A DNA stretch of 64,000 nt from CALBPI01 sp963922335. Lineage in GTDB: Bacteria; Pseudomonadota; Gammaproteobacteria; Steroidobacterales; Woeseiaceae. Within the stretch, counting starts at the first letter, position 1. The number at the start of each line of letters is the position of its first letter. Below, piece by piece: positions 1 to 9,495 of the stretch. The notes beneath the pieces were generated by a model, which was not told the DNA's origin, did not search any database, and was given only the letters and a program-made list of their open reading frames with translations. A program made the translations under genes and the position numbers. The DNA lies in contig CAWUIB010000009.1 in assembly GCA_963922335.1 (NCBI GenBank), positions 62,001 to 126,000 on the forward strand. The letters are read 5' to 3'.

Positions 1-743
1 ATCTGCCAGGCATAGACGGTGTTTCACGACTCTCACCCCATCTGCATTTCGGTGAGCTATCCATTCGCAGGCTGTGGCAGATCATCACTTCACATACGCC
101 CGAGAGTGATGGGCGCGAGGTCTATTTGAGTGAGCTCGGATGGCGCGAGTTCTCGCACTACGCGCTGTTTCATTTTCCGGACACGACAGACCAGCCAATG
201 AACCCGAAATTTCGCCACTTCGAATGGCGTGAGGACGAAGCGCAGCTCGAGGCCTGGCAAAAAGGGCAAACCGGCATTCCCATCGTCGATGCCGGCATGC
301 GCCAACTCTGGCAGACCGGCTGGATGCACAATCGAGTACGAATGATCGTGGCATCGTTCCTGGTCAAAAATATCCGTACGCATTGGCTGCATGGTGCACG
401 CTGGTTTTGGGATACGCTGGTGGATGCGGATTTACCCGCCAATACCCTCGGCTGGCAATGGTCGGCGGGCTGCGGCGTCGACGCTGCACCCTACTTCCGG
501 ATTTTCAATCCGGTTTCGCAAGGGGAGCGCTTCGACCCGGAGGGCGACTATGTCCGCAAATGGGTTCCTGAGGTAGCGGGCCTTCCACAGAAATACGTCC
601 ACGCACCCTGGAAGCTGCCGCAGAAAGACGCAGAGCGGCTCGGATTCGAGCTCGAGCGCGACTATGCTGCTCCGATCGCTGACCTGAAGAGCAGTCGTGA
701 GTCAGCACTGTCCGCATTCAAGGCGCTAAAGGAAGTTTCATGA
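1..743 (+). CDS. phr: Deoxyribodipyrimidine photolyase, C-terminal part (5' truncated by window edge)
   Basis: Light-dependent repair of cyclobutane pyrimidine dimers; FAD-binding helical domain of the photolyase/cryptochrome family. The reading frame is open from base 3, before any start codon, and begins with LPGIDGVSRLSPHLHFGELS, a typical photolyase segment at the start of the FAD domain. Further family blocks follow: WREFSHYALFHFP, GQTGIPIVDAGMRQLWQTGWMHNR (in part), and the FAD-site region around WQWSAGCGVDAAPYFRIFNP. The protein ends with the usual APW and short tail. The N-terminal antenna-binding domain lies outside the window, so the antenna type cannot be judged. The stop overlaps the oxyR start by 4 bases (ATGA), suggesting translational coupling of a light-repair gene with an oxidative-stress regulator. 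Confidence 0.95.
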   Translation, partial: LPGIDGVSRLSPHLHFGELSIRRLWQIITSHTPESDGREVYLSELGWREFSHYALFHFPDTTDQPMNPKFRHFEWREDEAQLEAWQKGQTGIPIVDAGMRQLWQTGWMHNRVRMIVASFLVKNIRTHWLHGARWFWDTLVDADLPANTLGWQWSAGCGVDAAPYFRIFNPVSQGERFDPEGDYVRKWVPEVAGLPQKYVHAPWKLPQKDAERLGFELERDYAAPIADLKSSRESALSAFKALKEVS

Positions 744-1660
744 GCGCAAACTTGCACTTCAACCTGCGCATGTTGAGTTATCTCGTCGCGCTTGATGAGC
801 ACCGACACTTTGGCAGGGCAGCGGAGGCGTGCTTTGTCACCCAGCCGACGCTCAGCACTCAGATCAAGAAGCTCGAGGAACAACTCGGCGTCACGCTGGT
901 CGAGCGCCACAGTAAAGGCATCCAACTGACCGAGACCGGAGAGGCTATCGCAAGTCGCGCACGGGGTTTGCTGGCCGAGGCGCACAGCATCAATGAGCTT
1001 GCCCAGGTGCACCAGGATCCCGAAGCCGGTCGCATCAAGGTTGCGTTGATTCCAACGCTGGCGCCCTATCTGTTGCCTTGCATCGCACCGGACATCAAAT
1101 CGCGATTCGATCGCTTGAAGTGTCTTTACCTTGAGTTACAGACCGACCATCTGATGGCGGAGATCCAGGCCGGCGACGTCGATCTCGGCGTGCTGGCGCT
1201 GCCCTTGAACCTTCAGGGCTGCGATTCCGCAGAGCTATTCAAGGAACCATTCCGACTCGCCGTCGACCCGCAGCACACGCTCGCAAGCCGCGAGACAGTC
1301 TCCGAAAGCGATATCGCAGATGAGCACTTCCTGCTGTTGGAGGATGGTCACTGCCTGCGCGACCAGGCGCTCGAGGTCTGCAGTCTGGCGGGTGGCGTGA
1401 ACGAGGATGAATTCCGCGCCACGAGTCTCGAGACGCTTCGGCAAATGGTGGCCGGTGGCGCAGGCGTGACACTGCTGCCAGAACTCGCGATTCGCGACGA
1501 TGATGGTCTCGTATCACTACCGTTCGACGCGCCGGCACCCAGTCGAACGATTGTCGGCGTATGGCGATCAAGTCATCCGAGAGCAGCGTTGCTGAAGTCC
1601 GTGTGCGACACGATCCGAGAAGTATCCGTCAACTTTCCAGGCCACTGCCAACACGCATGA
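740..1660 (+). CDS. oxyR: LysR-family hydrogen peroxide sensor OxyR
   Basis: Transcription activator that senses peroxide through a reversible disulfide and controls antioxidant genes. The 306 residues hold an N-terminal winged helix-turn-helix (about residues 8-65, with HFGRAAEACFVTQPTLS) and a C-terminal substrate-like domain. The redox site is visible as EDGHCLRDQALEVC, giving Cys205 and Cys214, which match the E. coli OxyR Cys199/Cys208 pair, followed by the family block FRATSLETLRQMVAGGAGVTLLP. Both cysteines are present, so peroxide sensing is expected. The start overlaps the photolyase stop (ATGA), and the stop overlaps the next start in the same way. No katG or ahpC target gene lies nearby. 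In Pseudomonas oxyR sits beside recG; here recG is 30 kb away. Confidence 0.96.
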   Translation: MSANLHFNLRMLSYLVALDEHRHFGRAAEACFVTQPTLSTQIKKLEEQLGVTLVERHSKGIQLTETGEAIASRARGLLAEAHSINELAQVHQDPEAGRIKVALIPTLAPYLLPCIAPDIKSRFDRLKCLYLELQTDHLMAEIQAGDVDLGVLALPLNLQGCDSAELFKEPFRLAVDPQHTLASRETVSESDIADEHFLLLEDGHCLRDQALEVCSLAGGVNEDEFRATSLETLRQMVAGGAGVTLLPELAIRDDDGLVSLPFDAPAPSRTIVGVWRSSHPRAALLKSVCDTIREVSVNFPGHCQHA

Positions 1661-2598
1661 AACTCGTCCATCTATACAGGACGGCTCGCGACGGGTTTGC
1701 TGACATGGGACCCGCGCTCAACGCGGCGTTCAACCAAAGCCGTGATGATGACAACTTGCCCGCGATGCTCGGCACGCGGCCCTTCACCGCCCTCGCGGTG
1801 CTGACCGCTGCGGGTCTGGCGCTGGGCGTTGCCGGCAACCTTTACTTCGCCGAGAGCGACAACGGTTTGCTCAGCGCAATCAGTTGGCCTGTGGTGTTGA
1901 TTGCAGTCTTCCTGGCGTTACCGATTCGGCGATACCTTTTTCGAACGGAATTAGCGGGTGCTGACGAGTTTCCGTGGATTGCTGCATCACTGATCCCGGC
2001 TGTCATTCTGTTGAGCATGATCGCGTTTGTGACCGGTGTGATTGATGGCGAAGTCGCCATCATCGAAGACGGTCCCTGGTGGAGTGCAGCCGCCAGCCTT
2101 CTGTTGTTGATCGCCCATGCCACCTCTCAAGCGGCGGTCTTGACGCTGGCCGCCGCCGCGCTTTGCTACAGCAAAAACTGGTTCCAGGCGCTAACGGAAC
2201 TCGCGGTGCTTGTATTTCTCTTGAAAATCACACTGTGGTTTTTCGAGAACGTGCTGCTCGAGATTGAAATCGTGCAGAGAATTCTCGGCGCTTTACTGGA
2301 CGTGGCATTTCGCATCCGATTGCCCGACTGGCTCGGCGACTTTTCCGACACGATCAGCGTCAGTGCACTGATGCTCGGCATCAATCTCGCTGTGATCGGT
2401 GCAACCTGGAGTATCTGTCGTAGTCGCTTCGATGAGCTCCTCGCGACCGGTGAGGTCAACGTCATCAAAGCCGTGCGTGAGGCTGTCGATCCACCGAGCG
2501 AGAAGACCGTGCAGAAACGCAAAGCCAAGGCGGAGAAAAAAGCTGCCAAAAAAGCGGCGAAAGCGGCGGCCAAGGCAGCGAAACAAGCAGATCAGTGA
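1657..2598 (+). CDS. Multi-pass membrane protein of unknown function with Ala/Lys-rich tail
   Basis: Not recognised. The 313-residue product starts at the ATG overlapping the oxyR stop (ATGA); a longer frame runs back into oxyR but has no coupling signal. About 80 residues in, hydrophobic stretches begin and form roughly six membrane segments (for example LTAAGLALGVAGNLYFA, ISWPVVLIAVFLALPI, LIPAVILLSMIAFVTGVI, ASLLLLIAHATSQAAVLTL). The last 45 residues are charged and low-complexity, made mainly of Lys and Ala repeats after PPSEKTVQKRK, so the C-terminus is probably cytoplasmic and basic. It is likely co-transcribed with oxyR and converges with the ABC permease gene, overlapping its 3' end by 7 bases. 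No catalytic motif is visible. Confidence 0.75.
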   Translation: MKLVHLYRTARDGFADMGPALNAAFNQSRDDDNLPAMLGTRPFTALAVLTAAGLALGVAGNLYFAESDNGLLSAISWPVVLIAVFLALPIRRYLFRTELAGADEFPWIAASLIPAVILLSMIAFVTGVIDGEVAIIEDGPWWSAAASLLLLIAHATSQAAVLTLAAAALCYSKNWFQALTELAVLVFLLKITLWFFENVLLEIEIVQRILGALLDVAFRIRLPDWLGDFSDTISVSALMLGINLAVIGATWSICRSRFDELLATGEVNVIKAVREAVDPPSEKTVQKRKAKAEKKAAKKAAKAAAKAAKQADQ

Positions 2599-5078
2599 CC
2601 GCGCAGGGTGTTCACCGGCGGTGCTTTGGCGGCGCCTTGGGCGGCGAGGGTGCCGCTGATACCGACCAGCAACAATCCACCGATCGTGCCGGCGAACCAC
2701 AAGACCGGGTTTAGCCCCATCGGCAAATCGAATAGCTCTCGGGCGACCACAATACCGATAATGCTCGCACCGGTAGCGGCGCAGATACCCGCCAGTAAGC
2801 CCAGCGCTGAGAACTCGGCCAGGATTCCGGTCAACACCACACGGCGAGAGGCGCCGAACGTGCGCAACAACGCACTCTCGAAACGACGCTCGTCGAGTGT
2901 CGACTGGATCGCCGCAAACAACACGACGACGCCCGCCGCGAGCGTAAACAGGAATACGTATTGCACCGCGAGGGTCGCTTTCTCGATGATGCCCCTCACC
3001 TGGGCGAGTGCCGCATCAATATCGATCACCGACACGCTTGGATGTTGGCGCACGAGTTGCCGCAACACTCCCGTCTGACTTTCCGAGATATACAGTGAGG
3101 TGATGTAGGTCTGCGGCAGCGCCTGCATGCCGTCAGGACTCAGCACCATAAAGAAGTTGGGCTTGAATGAATCCCAGTCGATTTTTCTGAGGCTGCTGAC
3201 AGTCGCGATACGCTCCACGCCAGCAATGTCGATCGCCAGCTGATCACCGATGGTCAGCCCCATTTCAGCCGCGATGTCCTCATCAACCGAAACCTCCGGC
3301 GGACCTGCATGATCAGCCGACCAATACTCGCCGCGAACAACCTCATTGCTCGGGTCCAGCGTTGCCGACCACGACAGATTCATCTCGCGTCCCGCTCGCC
3401 AGGAGCCGCGACCCTGCTCGCGCCATTCACTGGGCGTCAATCCATTAATCGTGTTGATGCGACCGCGTACCAACGGCACAAATTCGACCTCACCCAGCGC
3501 CGCTTCCGCGAACAACTGACGGATGCTATCTCGCTCATCCGGCTGAATATTGATCAGAAATTGATTCGGTGCATCGGTCGGCACCGTCGCGTTCCAACCG
3601 TCCAACAAGTCGTTGCGGACCAGGGTGAGCAGCAAGAGCACCATGAGTCCGAGACCAAACGCGACCACCTGGACCGCGCTGTCGCCGCCACGACGTGCCA
3701 CGTTGGCCAGTCCGTAGCGCCATGAGACACCGACCTGTCCGCGCAGCTTGCCAAGCAATGCCACCAAGCCACGCCCACCCAGAACGAGTACTGCCGAGGT
3801 TGCGAGCGTACCGCCAAGGATGATCGCCAGCAGATTCACCTCAGGAACCGCCCAGAAAACGATTAACCCCAGTGCACCGAGTGCCGCACCATAGGTCAGC
3901 CAGATACCGGGCGGTGGCGGTTCGAGATCGTGGCGCAAGACGCGCATGGGCGGTGTATCGCCAAGGCGCAACAATGCGGGTAAGCCGAACCCAACCAGCA
4001 ACACCATGGCCGTCGCTACACCGGGCAGCACCGGCGCCCACCCTGCAGCCGGCAAGTCACCGCGCAGCCAGCCCGAGAGCGCACTCGACAACAAGCGTTC
4101 CGCTGCGTAGCCGATGCCGACACCGATCGCACTGGCGAGCACGCCGACGACCAATAAGTGCCAAACGCCGACCTGCAGGACGAATGACTGCGGCGCACCA
4201 AAAGTCTTCATCAAGGCAGCGCTGTCCAGTCGGCGGTCGGCGTAGCGGCGAGCTGCCATCGCGACGGCAACCGCTGAGAGGATCAGACTCACAAGCGAGG
4301 CAAGCGAGAGAAAACGTCCGGCCCGATCAATTGCGCTGGCAAGCTGGCTGCCGGACTCCGCCTGATCCTCGATACGCACGCCTTCCGGTCGATTCTCGCG
4401 AAGCGCCTCCGCAAACGCCGCAACCTGATCGGGATCTCCCGCAAACAGCTGCGAATAGTTCGCCCGGCTACCCTCGACGAGCAGCCCGCTCGGCGCAATA
4501 TCGTCAACGTGCATCAGCAGCGTGGGTGCCAGCCCACTGAAACCCGGATTCTGGTCGGGGCGATACACCAACACCTGCGTGACAGTGAGCACCAGCGCCC
4601 CCACCTCGATTTGTGCGCCCACATCGATACCCAGCCGAGCCAACAACGCAGCGTCCGCGTACACAGTGCCGGGTGCCGGGATCTGCTCTGCAAGGCGCGG
4701 CGTACCAAACAAACGATCTGCGATCCGCAATTCTCCACGTAGCGGATAGCCGACCGACACCGCCTTCAGGGCGGCGAGGGTGCTCGTTTGCTCCGAAAAC
4801 ACGACCGACGGGAAGTTGATGCCGTAAGAGGTTCTAAGACCCTGGGTCCGCGCTTCCTCCAGCCGCGCCTCGGCGAGTGGTCGCCCACCGGAAAGTCTGA
4901 GGTCCGCCGCAATCACTTCGGTTGCCTGCAGCGCTACTGCGCGAGAGATGCGATCGGTGAGGAACCCGATCGCCGTCATACTCGCCACCGCAATCGAGAG
5001 TGCTGCCATCAATACCAGCAACTCACCGGCGCGCAGCTCACGCGCGATACCCGACAAGGCGAAGCGAAACGCACGCAT
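2592..5078 (-). CDS. ABC exporter permease, FtsX/MacB family (YbbP-like)
   Basis: Inner-membrane permease of 828 residues, the partner of the ATPase encoded just upstream. An N-terminal membrane segment (LLVLMAALSIAVASMTAIGF) is followed by a MacB-like periplasmic domain, then three FtsX membrane segments, further helices near the middle (IWLTYGAALGALGLIVFW), a second periplasmic domain and a second FtsX bundle at the C-terminus (ATLAVQYVFLFTLAAGVVVLFAA). This duplicated layout and length fit YbbP. Its ATG overlaps the ATPase stop (ATGA). Pairs of this type, adjacent to tesA, are known in E. coli (ybbAP-tesA); the substrate is not established. The 3' end overlaps the convergent membrane-protein gene by 7 bases. 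Confidence 0.92.
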   Translation of the reverse strand: MRAFRFALSGIARELRAGELLVLMAALSIAVASMTAIGFLTDRISRAVALQATEVIAADLRLSGGRPLAEARLEEARTQGLRTSYGINFPSVVFSEQTSTLAALKAVSVGYPLRGELRIADRLFGTPRLAEQIPAPGTVYADAALLARLGIDVGAQIEVGALVLTVTQVLVYRPDQNPGFSGLAPTLLMHVDDIAPSGLLVEGSRANYSQLFAGDPDQVAAFAEALRENRPEGVRIEDQAESGSQLASAIDRAGRFLSLASLVSLILSAVAVAMAARRYADRRLDSAALMKTFGAPQSFVLQVGVWHLLVVGVLASAIGVGIGYAAERLLSSALSGWLRGDLPAAGWAPVLPGVATAMVLLVGFGLPALLRLGDTPPMRVLRHDLEPPPPGIWLTYGAALGALGLIVFWAVPEVNLLAIILGGTLATSAVLVLGGRGLVALLGKLRGQVGVSWRYGLANVARRGGDSAVQVVAFGLGLMVLLLLTLVRNDLLDGWNATVPTDAPNQFLINIQPDERDSIRQLFAEAALGEVEFVPLVRGRINTINGLTPSEWREQGRGSWRAGREMNLSWSATLDPSNEVVRGEYWSADHAGPPEVSVDEDIAAEMGLTIGDQLAIDIAGVERIATVSSLRKIDWDSFKPNFFMVLSPDGMQALPQTYITSLYISESQTGVLRQLVRQHPSVSVIDIDAALAQVRGIIEKATLAVQYVFLFTLAAGVVVLFAAIQSTLDERRFESALLRTFGASRRVVLTGILAEFSALGLLAGICAATGASIIGIVVARELFDLPMGLNPVLWFAGTIGGLLLVGISGTLAAQGAAKAPPVNTLRGH

Positions 5079-5797
5079 CAGGAACGCTCATCCTTAACCA
5101 GTCGACCGCCATCAATCGATAAGCGACGCTGACACTGAGCAGCCAGTGCGGGATCGTGAGTTACGAGCACCAGCGTGGTTTGCAAATCGCGGTTGAGATC
5201 GAACAGCAAACGCTCAACGGTTTTTCCGGTATCGCGATCGAGATTACCTGTCGGTTCATCGGCGAACAGCAGTGAGGGCCGGGTCGCAAAGGCGCGCGCG
5301 ATCGCGACACGCTGCTTTTCGCCGCCAGACAATTGTGCCGGATAATGCGTGAGCCGCTGATCCAGGCCCACACTGCCCAGGATCTCCCGGGCCAATTCGC
5401 GCGCCCGTGGCTCACCCGTGAGCTCCAGCGGCATCATGACATTCTCAAGCGCCGTCAAAGCGGGAATCAGATGAAACGACTGGAAGACAAAGCCCACACG
5501 TCCGGCGCGAACGGCTGCTCGACCATCCTCATCCAGACCCTGCAACGAATGTCCGTCCAGCACCACCTCTCCCCGCGTCGGGGTATCAAGCCCCGCTAAC
5601 AATGCGAGCAGCGTCGATTTGCCCGCACCGGAGGGCCCGATGATGGCCAGGGTCTCGCCACGACCAGCCGTGAACGAAACATCGTCGAGAATGGTCAGAG
5701 TGCCATCTACGGTGGGAACGGTTCGGGTCAGCGCTCGCGCTTCAAGAACGGAACGGGTCGCTGGACTCGCGTCCTCGTTTAATTGAGACTTCGTCAT
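5078..5797 (-). CDS. ABC exporter ATP-binding protein (YbbA/LolD-like)
   Basis: ATPase subunit of 239 residues that powers the FtsX-type permease encoded immediately downstream. Visible motifs are Walker A GPSGAGKSTLL, signature LSGGEKQRVAIARAFA, Walker B LLFADEPTGNLD and the switch His in VLVTHD. The short length and the family resemblance place it in the MacB/LolD/YbbA subgroup. The ATG lies only 2 bases from the divergent tesA start, so the promoters of both genes must reach into each other's coding region or be very compact. Overlap with the permease gene is 4 bases. I infer that the pair exports a lipid-like or peptide substrate, but the sequence does not show which. Confidence 0.94.
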   Translation of the reverse strand: MTKSQLNEDASPATRSVLEARALTRTVPTVDGTLTILDDVSFTAGRGETLAIIGPSGAGKSTLLALLAGLDTPTRGEVVLDGHSLQGLDEDGRAAVRAGRVGFVFQSFHLIPALTALENVMMPLELTGEPRARELAREILGSVGLDQRLTHYPAQLSGGEKQRVAIARAFATRPSLLFADEPTGNLDRDTGKTVERLLFDLNRDLQTTLVLVTHDPALAAQCQRRLSIDGGRLVKDERS

Positions 5798-5799
5798 TT

Positions 5800-6546
5800 A
5801 TGGTCCGGCAGCGAACGATGTCCGCGAGAAAATCGGTGTCAGTTGTGATCGGCGTGGTCGGCGTGCTTGCTGCCGTACTCACGTTCGTACCTATGTCGTT
5901 CGAGTCGTCAGCGACAACGGATGCGCCGGCCGCCACCCAGGAATCCGCCACGGATGATCAGCGTCCAACGCTGATCGTCGTGGGCGACAGCCTGAGTGCG
6001 GGGTACGGTCTTGCCGATGTCGCCGATGGCTGGGTGGCATTGCTGCAACGCCGCCTCGATGAATTAGGTTATGGGATTCGCGTGGTGAACGCGAGCATCT
6101 CCGGCGATACCACGCAGGGCGGCGCTGCACGGCTTCCAGCAGCGCTCCAGGCCCACGCGCCGCGCGTGGTCGTCATCGAACTGGGTGGCAACGACGGACT
6201 GCGCGGTATTGCCATCGATGTGACGCGTCGCAACCTGCGGAGCATGGTGACTGCTGCACAGGAGAGTGGCGCCAAAGTCGCCCTGCTCGGCATGCGAATC
6301 CCACCGAATTATGGTCAGCGCTATACCGAGCAATTTGAGGCAACGTTCGCCGAGATAGCCGAGGAGAACGCACTGCCTATGGAGCCGTTTTTCCTGGCAG
6401 GCGTAGCACTCGATCCCAATCTGATGCAGTCTGACGGGATCCATCCGAACTCCGAAGCACAGCCGGACATGCTGGAGCGTGCCTGGCCCGTGATCCGCCA
6501 TGCCATCGAGCTGGCAGGCCTTGCACCCGAATCCCGATCTGAATAA
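5800..6546 (+). CDS. tesA: TesA-type SGNH/GDSL acyl-hydrolase (arylesterase / thioesterase I / lysophospholipase)
   Basis: Exported hydrolase of the SGNH family that acts on acyl esters and thioesters. The order of blocks is typical: GDSLSAGYG with nucleophile Ser64, a Gly in the second block (NASISGDTT), ELGGND with the oxyanion Asn, and DGIHPN with the catalytic Asp and His. The N-terminus carries a basic stretch and one hydrophobic segment (VVIGVVGVLAAVLTFVP), so it is a signal peptide or membrane anchor. An ATG at 5818 is an alternative start six codons in; neither has a clear ribosome site. It is divergent from ybbA-ybbP as in E. coli, and fadD follows 21 bases later, which suggests linked lipid metabolism. 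Confidence 0.93.
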   Translation: MVRQRTMSARKSVSVVIGVVGVLAAVLTFVPMSFESSATTDAPAATQESATDDQRPTLIVVGDSLSAGYGLADVADGWVALLQRRLDELGYGIRVVNASISGDTTQGGAARLPAALQAHAPRVVVIELGGNDGLRGIAIDVTRRNLRSMVTAAQESGAKVALLGMRIPPNYGQRYTEQFEATFAEIAEENALPMEPFFLAGVALDPNLMQSDGIHPNSEAQPDMLERAWPVIRHAIELAGLAPESRSE

Positions 6547-6567
6547 AACCGCGAGCTTTTGACGAAC

Positions 6568-8223
6568 ATGACCGAGAAAATCTGGCTTTCCTCCTACGTC
6601 CCCGGCGTACCTGAATTCATCGACAACGCTGGCTACAACTCGTTAGCCGATCTCATCGACGATAACGTCAAGAAGTTCTCGAGCAAACCGGCCTACGCCA
6701 ATATGGGCACCGAATTCAGCTTTGCCGAAATCGATGCCATGTCGCTGTCATTCGCAAGTTGGCTGCAGGCGAAAGGGCTCAACAAAGGCGACAGAATCGC
6801 CCTGATGATGCCGAACATCCTGCAATACCCGATTGCCTTGTTCGGTGCTTTGCGTGCTGGCCTGGTCGTGGTCAACGTGAACCCGCTCTACACCCAGCGC
6901 GAGCTCCAGCACCAAATGAGTGACTCGGGTGCACGCGCGATCGTGATCGTGGAGAACTTTGCGCATACGCTCGAGGCGGTGCTCGATAAGACCGACCTCG
7001 AATTTGTGATCACGACGAAAATCGGCGACATGCACAGCACGGCCAAACGCCTGTTGACCAATTTTGCAGTCGAGAAGGTCAAGAAGATGGTGCCGCCATT
7101 TTCGATCCCGAATACGACCGCATTTCGCGACACACTCAAGACGGACACGAGCACGTTCCAGCGGCCAGAGTTAACGCTCGATGATCTGGCGTTCCTGCAA
7201 TACACCGGCGGTACCACCGGGGTAGCAAAAGGCGCGATGCTCTCGCATGGCAATCTCGTCCATAACGTCCAGCAATCCAACGCCTGGTTAGGCGATCACC
7301 TGGCCGATGCACCGATCGTCGGCATCACCGCACTGCCGCTCTATCACATCTTTTCTTTAGAGGGGAACTGCTTCTCCTTGCTCCAACAAGGCGGTCTGAA
7401 CGTTCTGATCAGCAACCCTCGCGATATGAAGGGCTTTGTGAAAGAACTCGGCAACTACAGGTTCAGCTACTTCACCGGCGTGAACACGCTGTTTGTTGGC
7501 TTGATGAATACGCCAGGGTTCGCAGAGCTCGACTTCTCAAGCCTACGAATCACCATCGGCGGTGGCATGGCGGTACAGCGGGCAGTGGCCGAGCAATGGC
7601 GCGACGTCACCGGCACACCGCTAATCCAGGCTTACGGCCTGACGGAGACTTCACCTGCGGCGGTGATCAACCCGTTCGTCGACAATGCCGAGTTCACGGG
7701 TGCCATTGGGCTACCGATCTCCTCCACAGAAGTGTCCATCATGGATGATGACGGCAACCAGCTGGCCGTCGGTGAGGTCGGCGAAATCTGTATTCGCGGG
7801 CCACAGGTGATGCAGGGCTACTGGCAGCGCCCCGAAGAAACAGAAAAGGTCATGGAAGGCGACTGGTTGCGCACGGGAGACATTGGCCGCCTCGACGAGA
7901 AGGGCTTTGTCTTCATTGAAGATCGCAAGAAAGACATGATTCTTGTCTCCGGCTTCAACGTCTATCCGAATGAAATCGAAGACGTGGTCGTGCAGATGCC
8001 TGGTGTCGTCGAAGCCGCCGCCGTCGGCAAGCCGCATCCGAAATCCGGCGAGGTTGTACAGCTACACGTCGTCGTCAGTGATGGCACCACCGCAGATGAC
8101 ATCCTCGCTTACTGTCGGGAAAACCTGACGGGCTACAAACAGCCACGCGAGGTGATCTTCCACGACGAGCTGCCGAAAACCAATGTAGGCAAGATTTTGC
8201 GCCGGGAGTTGCGCCCCGATTAA
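6568..8223 (+). CDS. fadD: Long-chain fatty acid--CoA ligase
   Basis: Activates long-chain fatty acids to acyl-CoA through an acyl-adenylate. The 551-residue protein shows the AMP-binding block YTGGTTGVAKGAMLSH near residue 215, the QAYGLTETSP block, TGDIGRLDEKGF and RKKDMILVSGFNVYP in the hinge region, and the C-terminal catalytic Lys in KTNVGKILRRELR. Length and motif order match FadD of gammaproteobacteria. The ATG at 6568 is preferred over a TTG three codons earlier. It lies 21 bases after tesA on the same strand, probably in one transcript, and converges with the DUF445 gene with a 4-base tail overlap. Confidence 0.95.
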   Translation: MTEKIWLSSYVPGVPEFIDNAGYNSLADLIDDNVKKFSSKPAYANMGTEFSFAEIDAMSLSFASWLQAKGLNKGDRIALMMPNILQYPIALFGALRAGLVVVNVNPLYTQRELQHQMSDSGARAIVIVENFAHTLEAVLDKTDLEFVITTKIGDMHSTAKRLLTNFAVEKVKKMVPPFSIPNTTAFRDTLKTDTSTFQRPELTLDDLAFLQYTGGTTGVAKGAMLSHGNLVHNVQQSNAWLGDHLADAPIVGITALPLYHIFSLEGNCFSLLQQGGLNVLISNPRDMKGFVKELGNYRFSYFTGVNTLFVGLMNTPGFAELDFSSLRITIGGGMAVQRAVAEQWRDVTGTPLIQAYGLTETSPAAVINPFVDNAEFTGAIGLPISSTEVSIMDDDGNQLAVGEVGEICIRGPQVMQGYWQRPEETEKVMEGDWLRTGDIGRLDEKGFVFIEDRKKDMILVSGFNVYPNEIEDVVVQMPGVVEAAAVGKPHPKSGEVVQLHVVVSDGTTADDILAYCRENLTGYKQPREVIFHDELPKTNVGKILRRELRPD

Positions 8224-9491
8224 ACGACGAAGGCGTGCCAGAGGGTGTAGAGGGTAAGGCCAGCGAGTCCGCCAACCAGTGTTCCGTTGATGCGGATGAA
8301 CTGAAGGTCTCGCCCGACACGCAATTCGATCAGGTCCGCCGCCGTGTCTGCATCCCAGCCGTGAATCGTGTCGGCGATTACCTGGGTGATCGATTCGCGG
8401 TAGCGTGTGATCACATATAGCGCCGCATCGCGCAGAGACTGATTGATGTCCTCACGCACGGTTGGCTGGTTGGCCAGTGCACCGCCGAGCCCTGCCAGGG
8501 CTTCGGTAATCCGATGGCGAAATTCACTCTCCGGGTCCTCCGCCTCGCGCGTCAGGTATCGAGAGATGTCATTGACCACTCTCGAGAGATACACAGCGAG
8601 CTGCGGATGGTCGAGTAACTCTTGCTTTAACCGCTCGCCCCGCTCGATTAATGCTGTGTCGTTCTTTAGCGCCTGCACAATATCCAGCAGCACGCGCCTC
8701 AAGTGCTCGCGCGCACGTTCCTCACCGTCGGCCTCATCATCCGACAACACCTGCTCGATCTCGGTGACGAGCTGTCGATAGATACGCTCGTCGACAAACC
8801 CCGGCAACCACCACGGGGTTCGATCTGTGACCGTGTCGCGCAGATTAAGCCGGTTATCGTCGAACTGTTGCTGCGCAAGGCTGACGAGGCCGGATAACAG
8901 CGTGTCCTCAGGGTCATTGCGGATCAGCATCTCCAGCAACTGACCCAACATCGGAGTGACTTGCATCCGCTCGAGTGTCGAGCGCAGGTTGTCTTTCACC
9001 AAATCTCGCAGCGCACGGTTGTCTCCCGTACGCACCACCCGCTGCAACACACGCGCCACATCGTCGGTGAGCTGTCGAGCATTGTTTGGACGTGACAACC
9101 AATCAGTCGCTACACCTGCCGGATCAATTCGATCTAATCGCGGGGCTAGCGTCTCGCGTGTAAGAAAGTGCGTCGCGATGAAATCAGCCAGCGTATCGCC
9201 GATATCGTTCTTGCGGCGCTTGATGATCGCCGTGTGCGGAATGGGCAGTCCCAAGGGTTCGCGAAACAGGGCGGTCACGGCAAACCAGTCAGCGAGCGCA
9301 CCGACGGTACCCGCCTCTGCGAACGCTCGCACGTAACCCAGCCAGGGGTACTCGGACATCCAGAGGCCGCTCAGGACGTAGATCGCCAGCATACTGATGA
9401 GTAACGCGTGCGCCACCCACTGCATACGTCGCAGACGACGTCGACGGCGGCGTTCGTCCGCCGTAAATTCGGACGCTCGCCAGTCGGTCAT
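8220..9491 (-). CDS. DUF445-family membrane protein (YjiN-like)
   Basis: Membrane-anchored protein of 423 residues in the DUF445 family; molecular function is not established. An N-terminal hydrophobic helix (VAHALLISMLAIYVLSGLW) is followed by the family block ADWFAVTALFREPLGLPIPH and IIKRRKNDIGDTLADFI, a long charged helical middle region, and a C-terminal membrane segment (NGTLVGGLAGLTLYTLWH). The start is taken as the ATG four bases after the hemE stop; a GTG further upstream lies inside hemE. The tight spacing implies that it is the last gene of the hemE transcript. Confidence 0.9.
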   Translation of the reverse strand: MTDWRASEFTADERRRRRRLRRMQWVAHALLISMLAIYVLSGLWMSEYPWLGYVRAFAEAGTVGALADWFAVTALFREPLGLPIPHTAIIKRRKNDIGDTLADFIATHFLTRETLAPRLDRIDPAGVATDWLSRPNNARQLTDDVARVLQRVVRTGDNRALRDLVKDNLRSTLERMQVTPMLGQLLEMLIRNDPEDTLLSGLVSLAQQQFDDNRLNLRDTVTDRTPWWLPGFVDERIYRQLVTEIEQVLSDDEADGEERAREHLRRVLLDIVQALKNDTALIERGERLKQELLDHPQLAVYLSRVVNDISRYLTREAEDPESEFRHRITEALAGLGGALANQPTVREDINQSLRDAALYVITRYRESITQVIADTIHGWDADTAADLIELRVGRDLQFIRINGTLVGGLAGLTLYTLWHAFVV

Positions 9492-9495
9492 CTCA

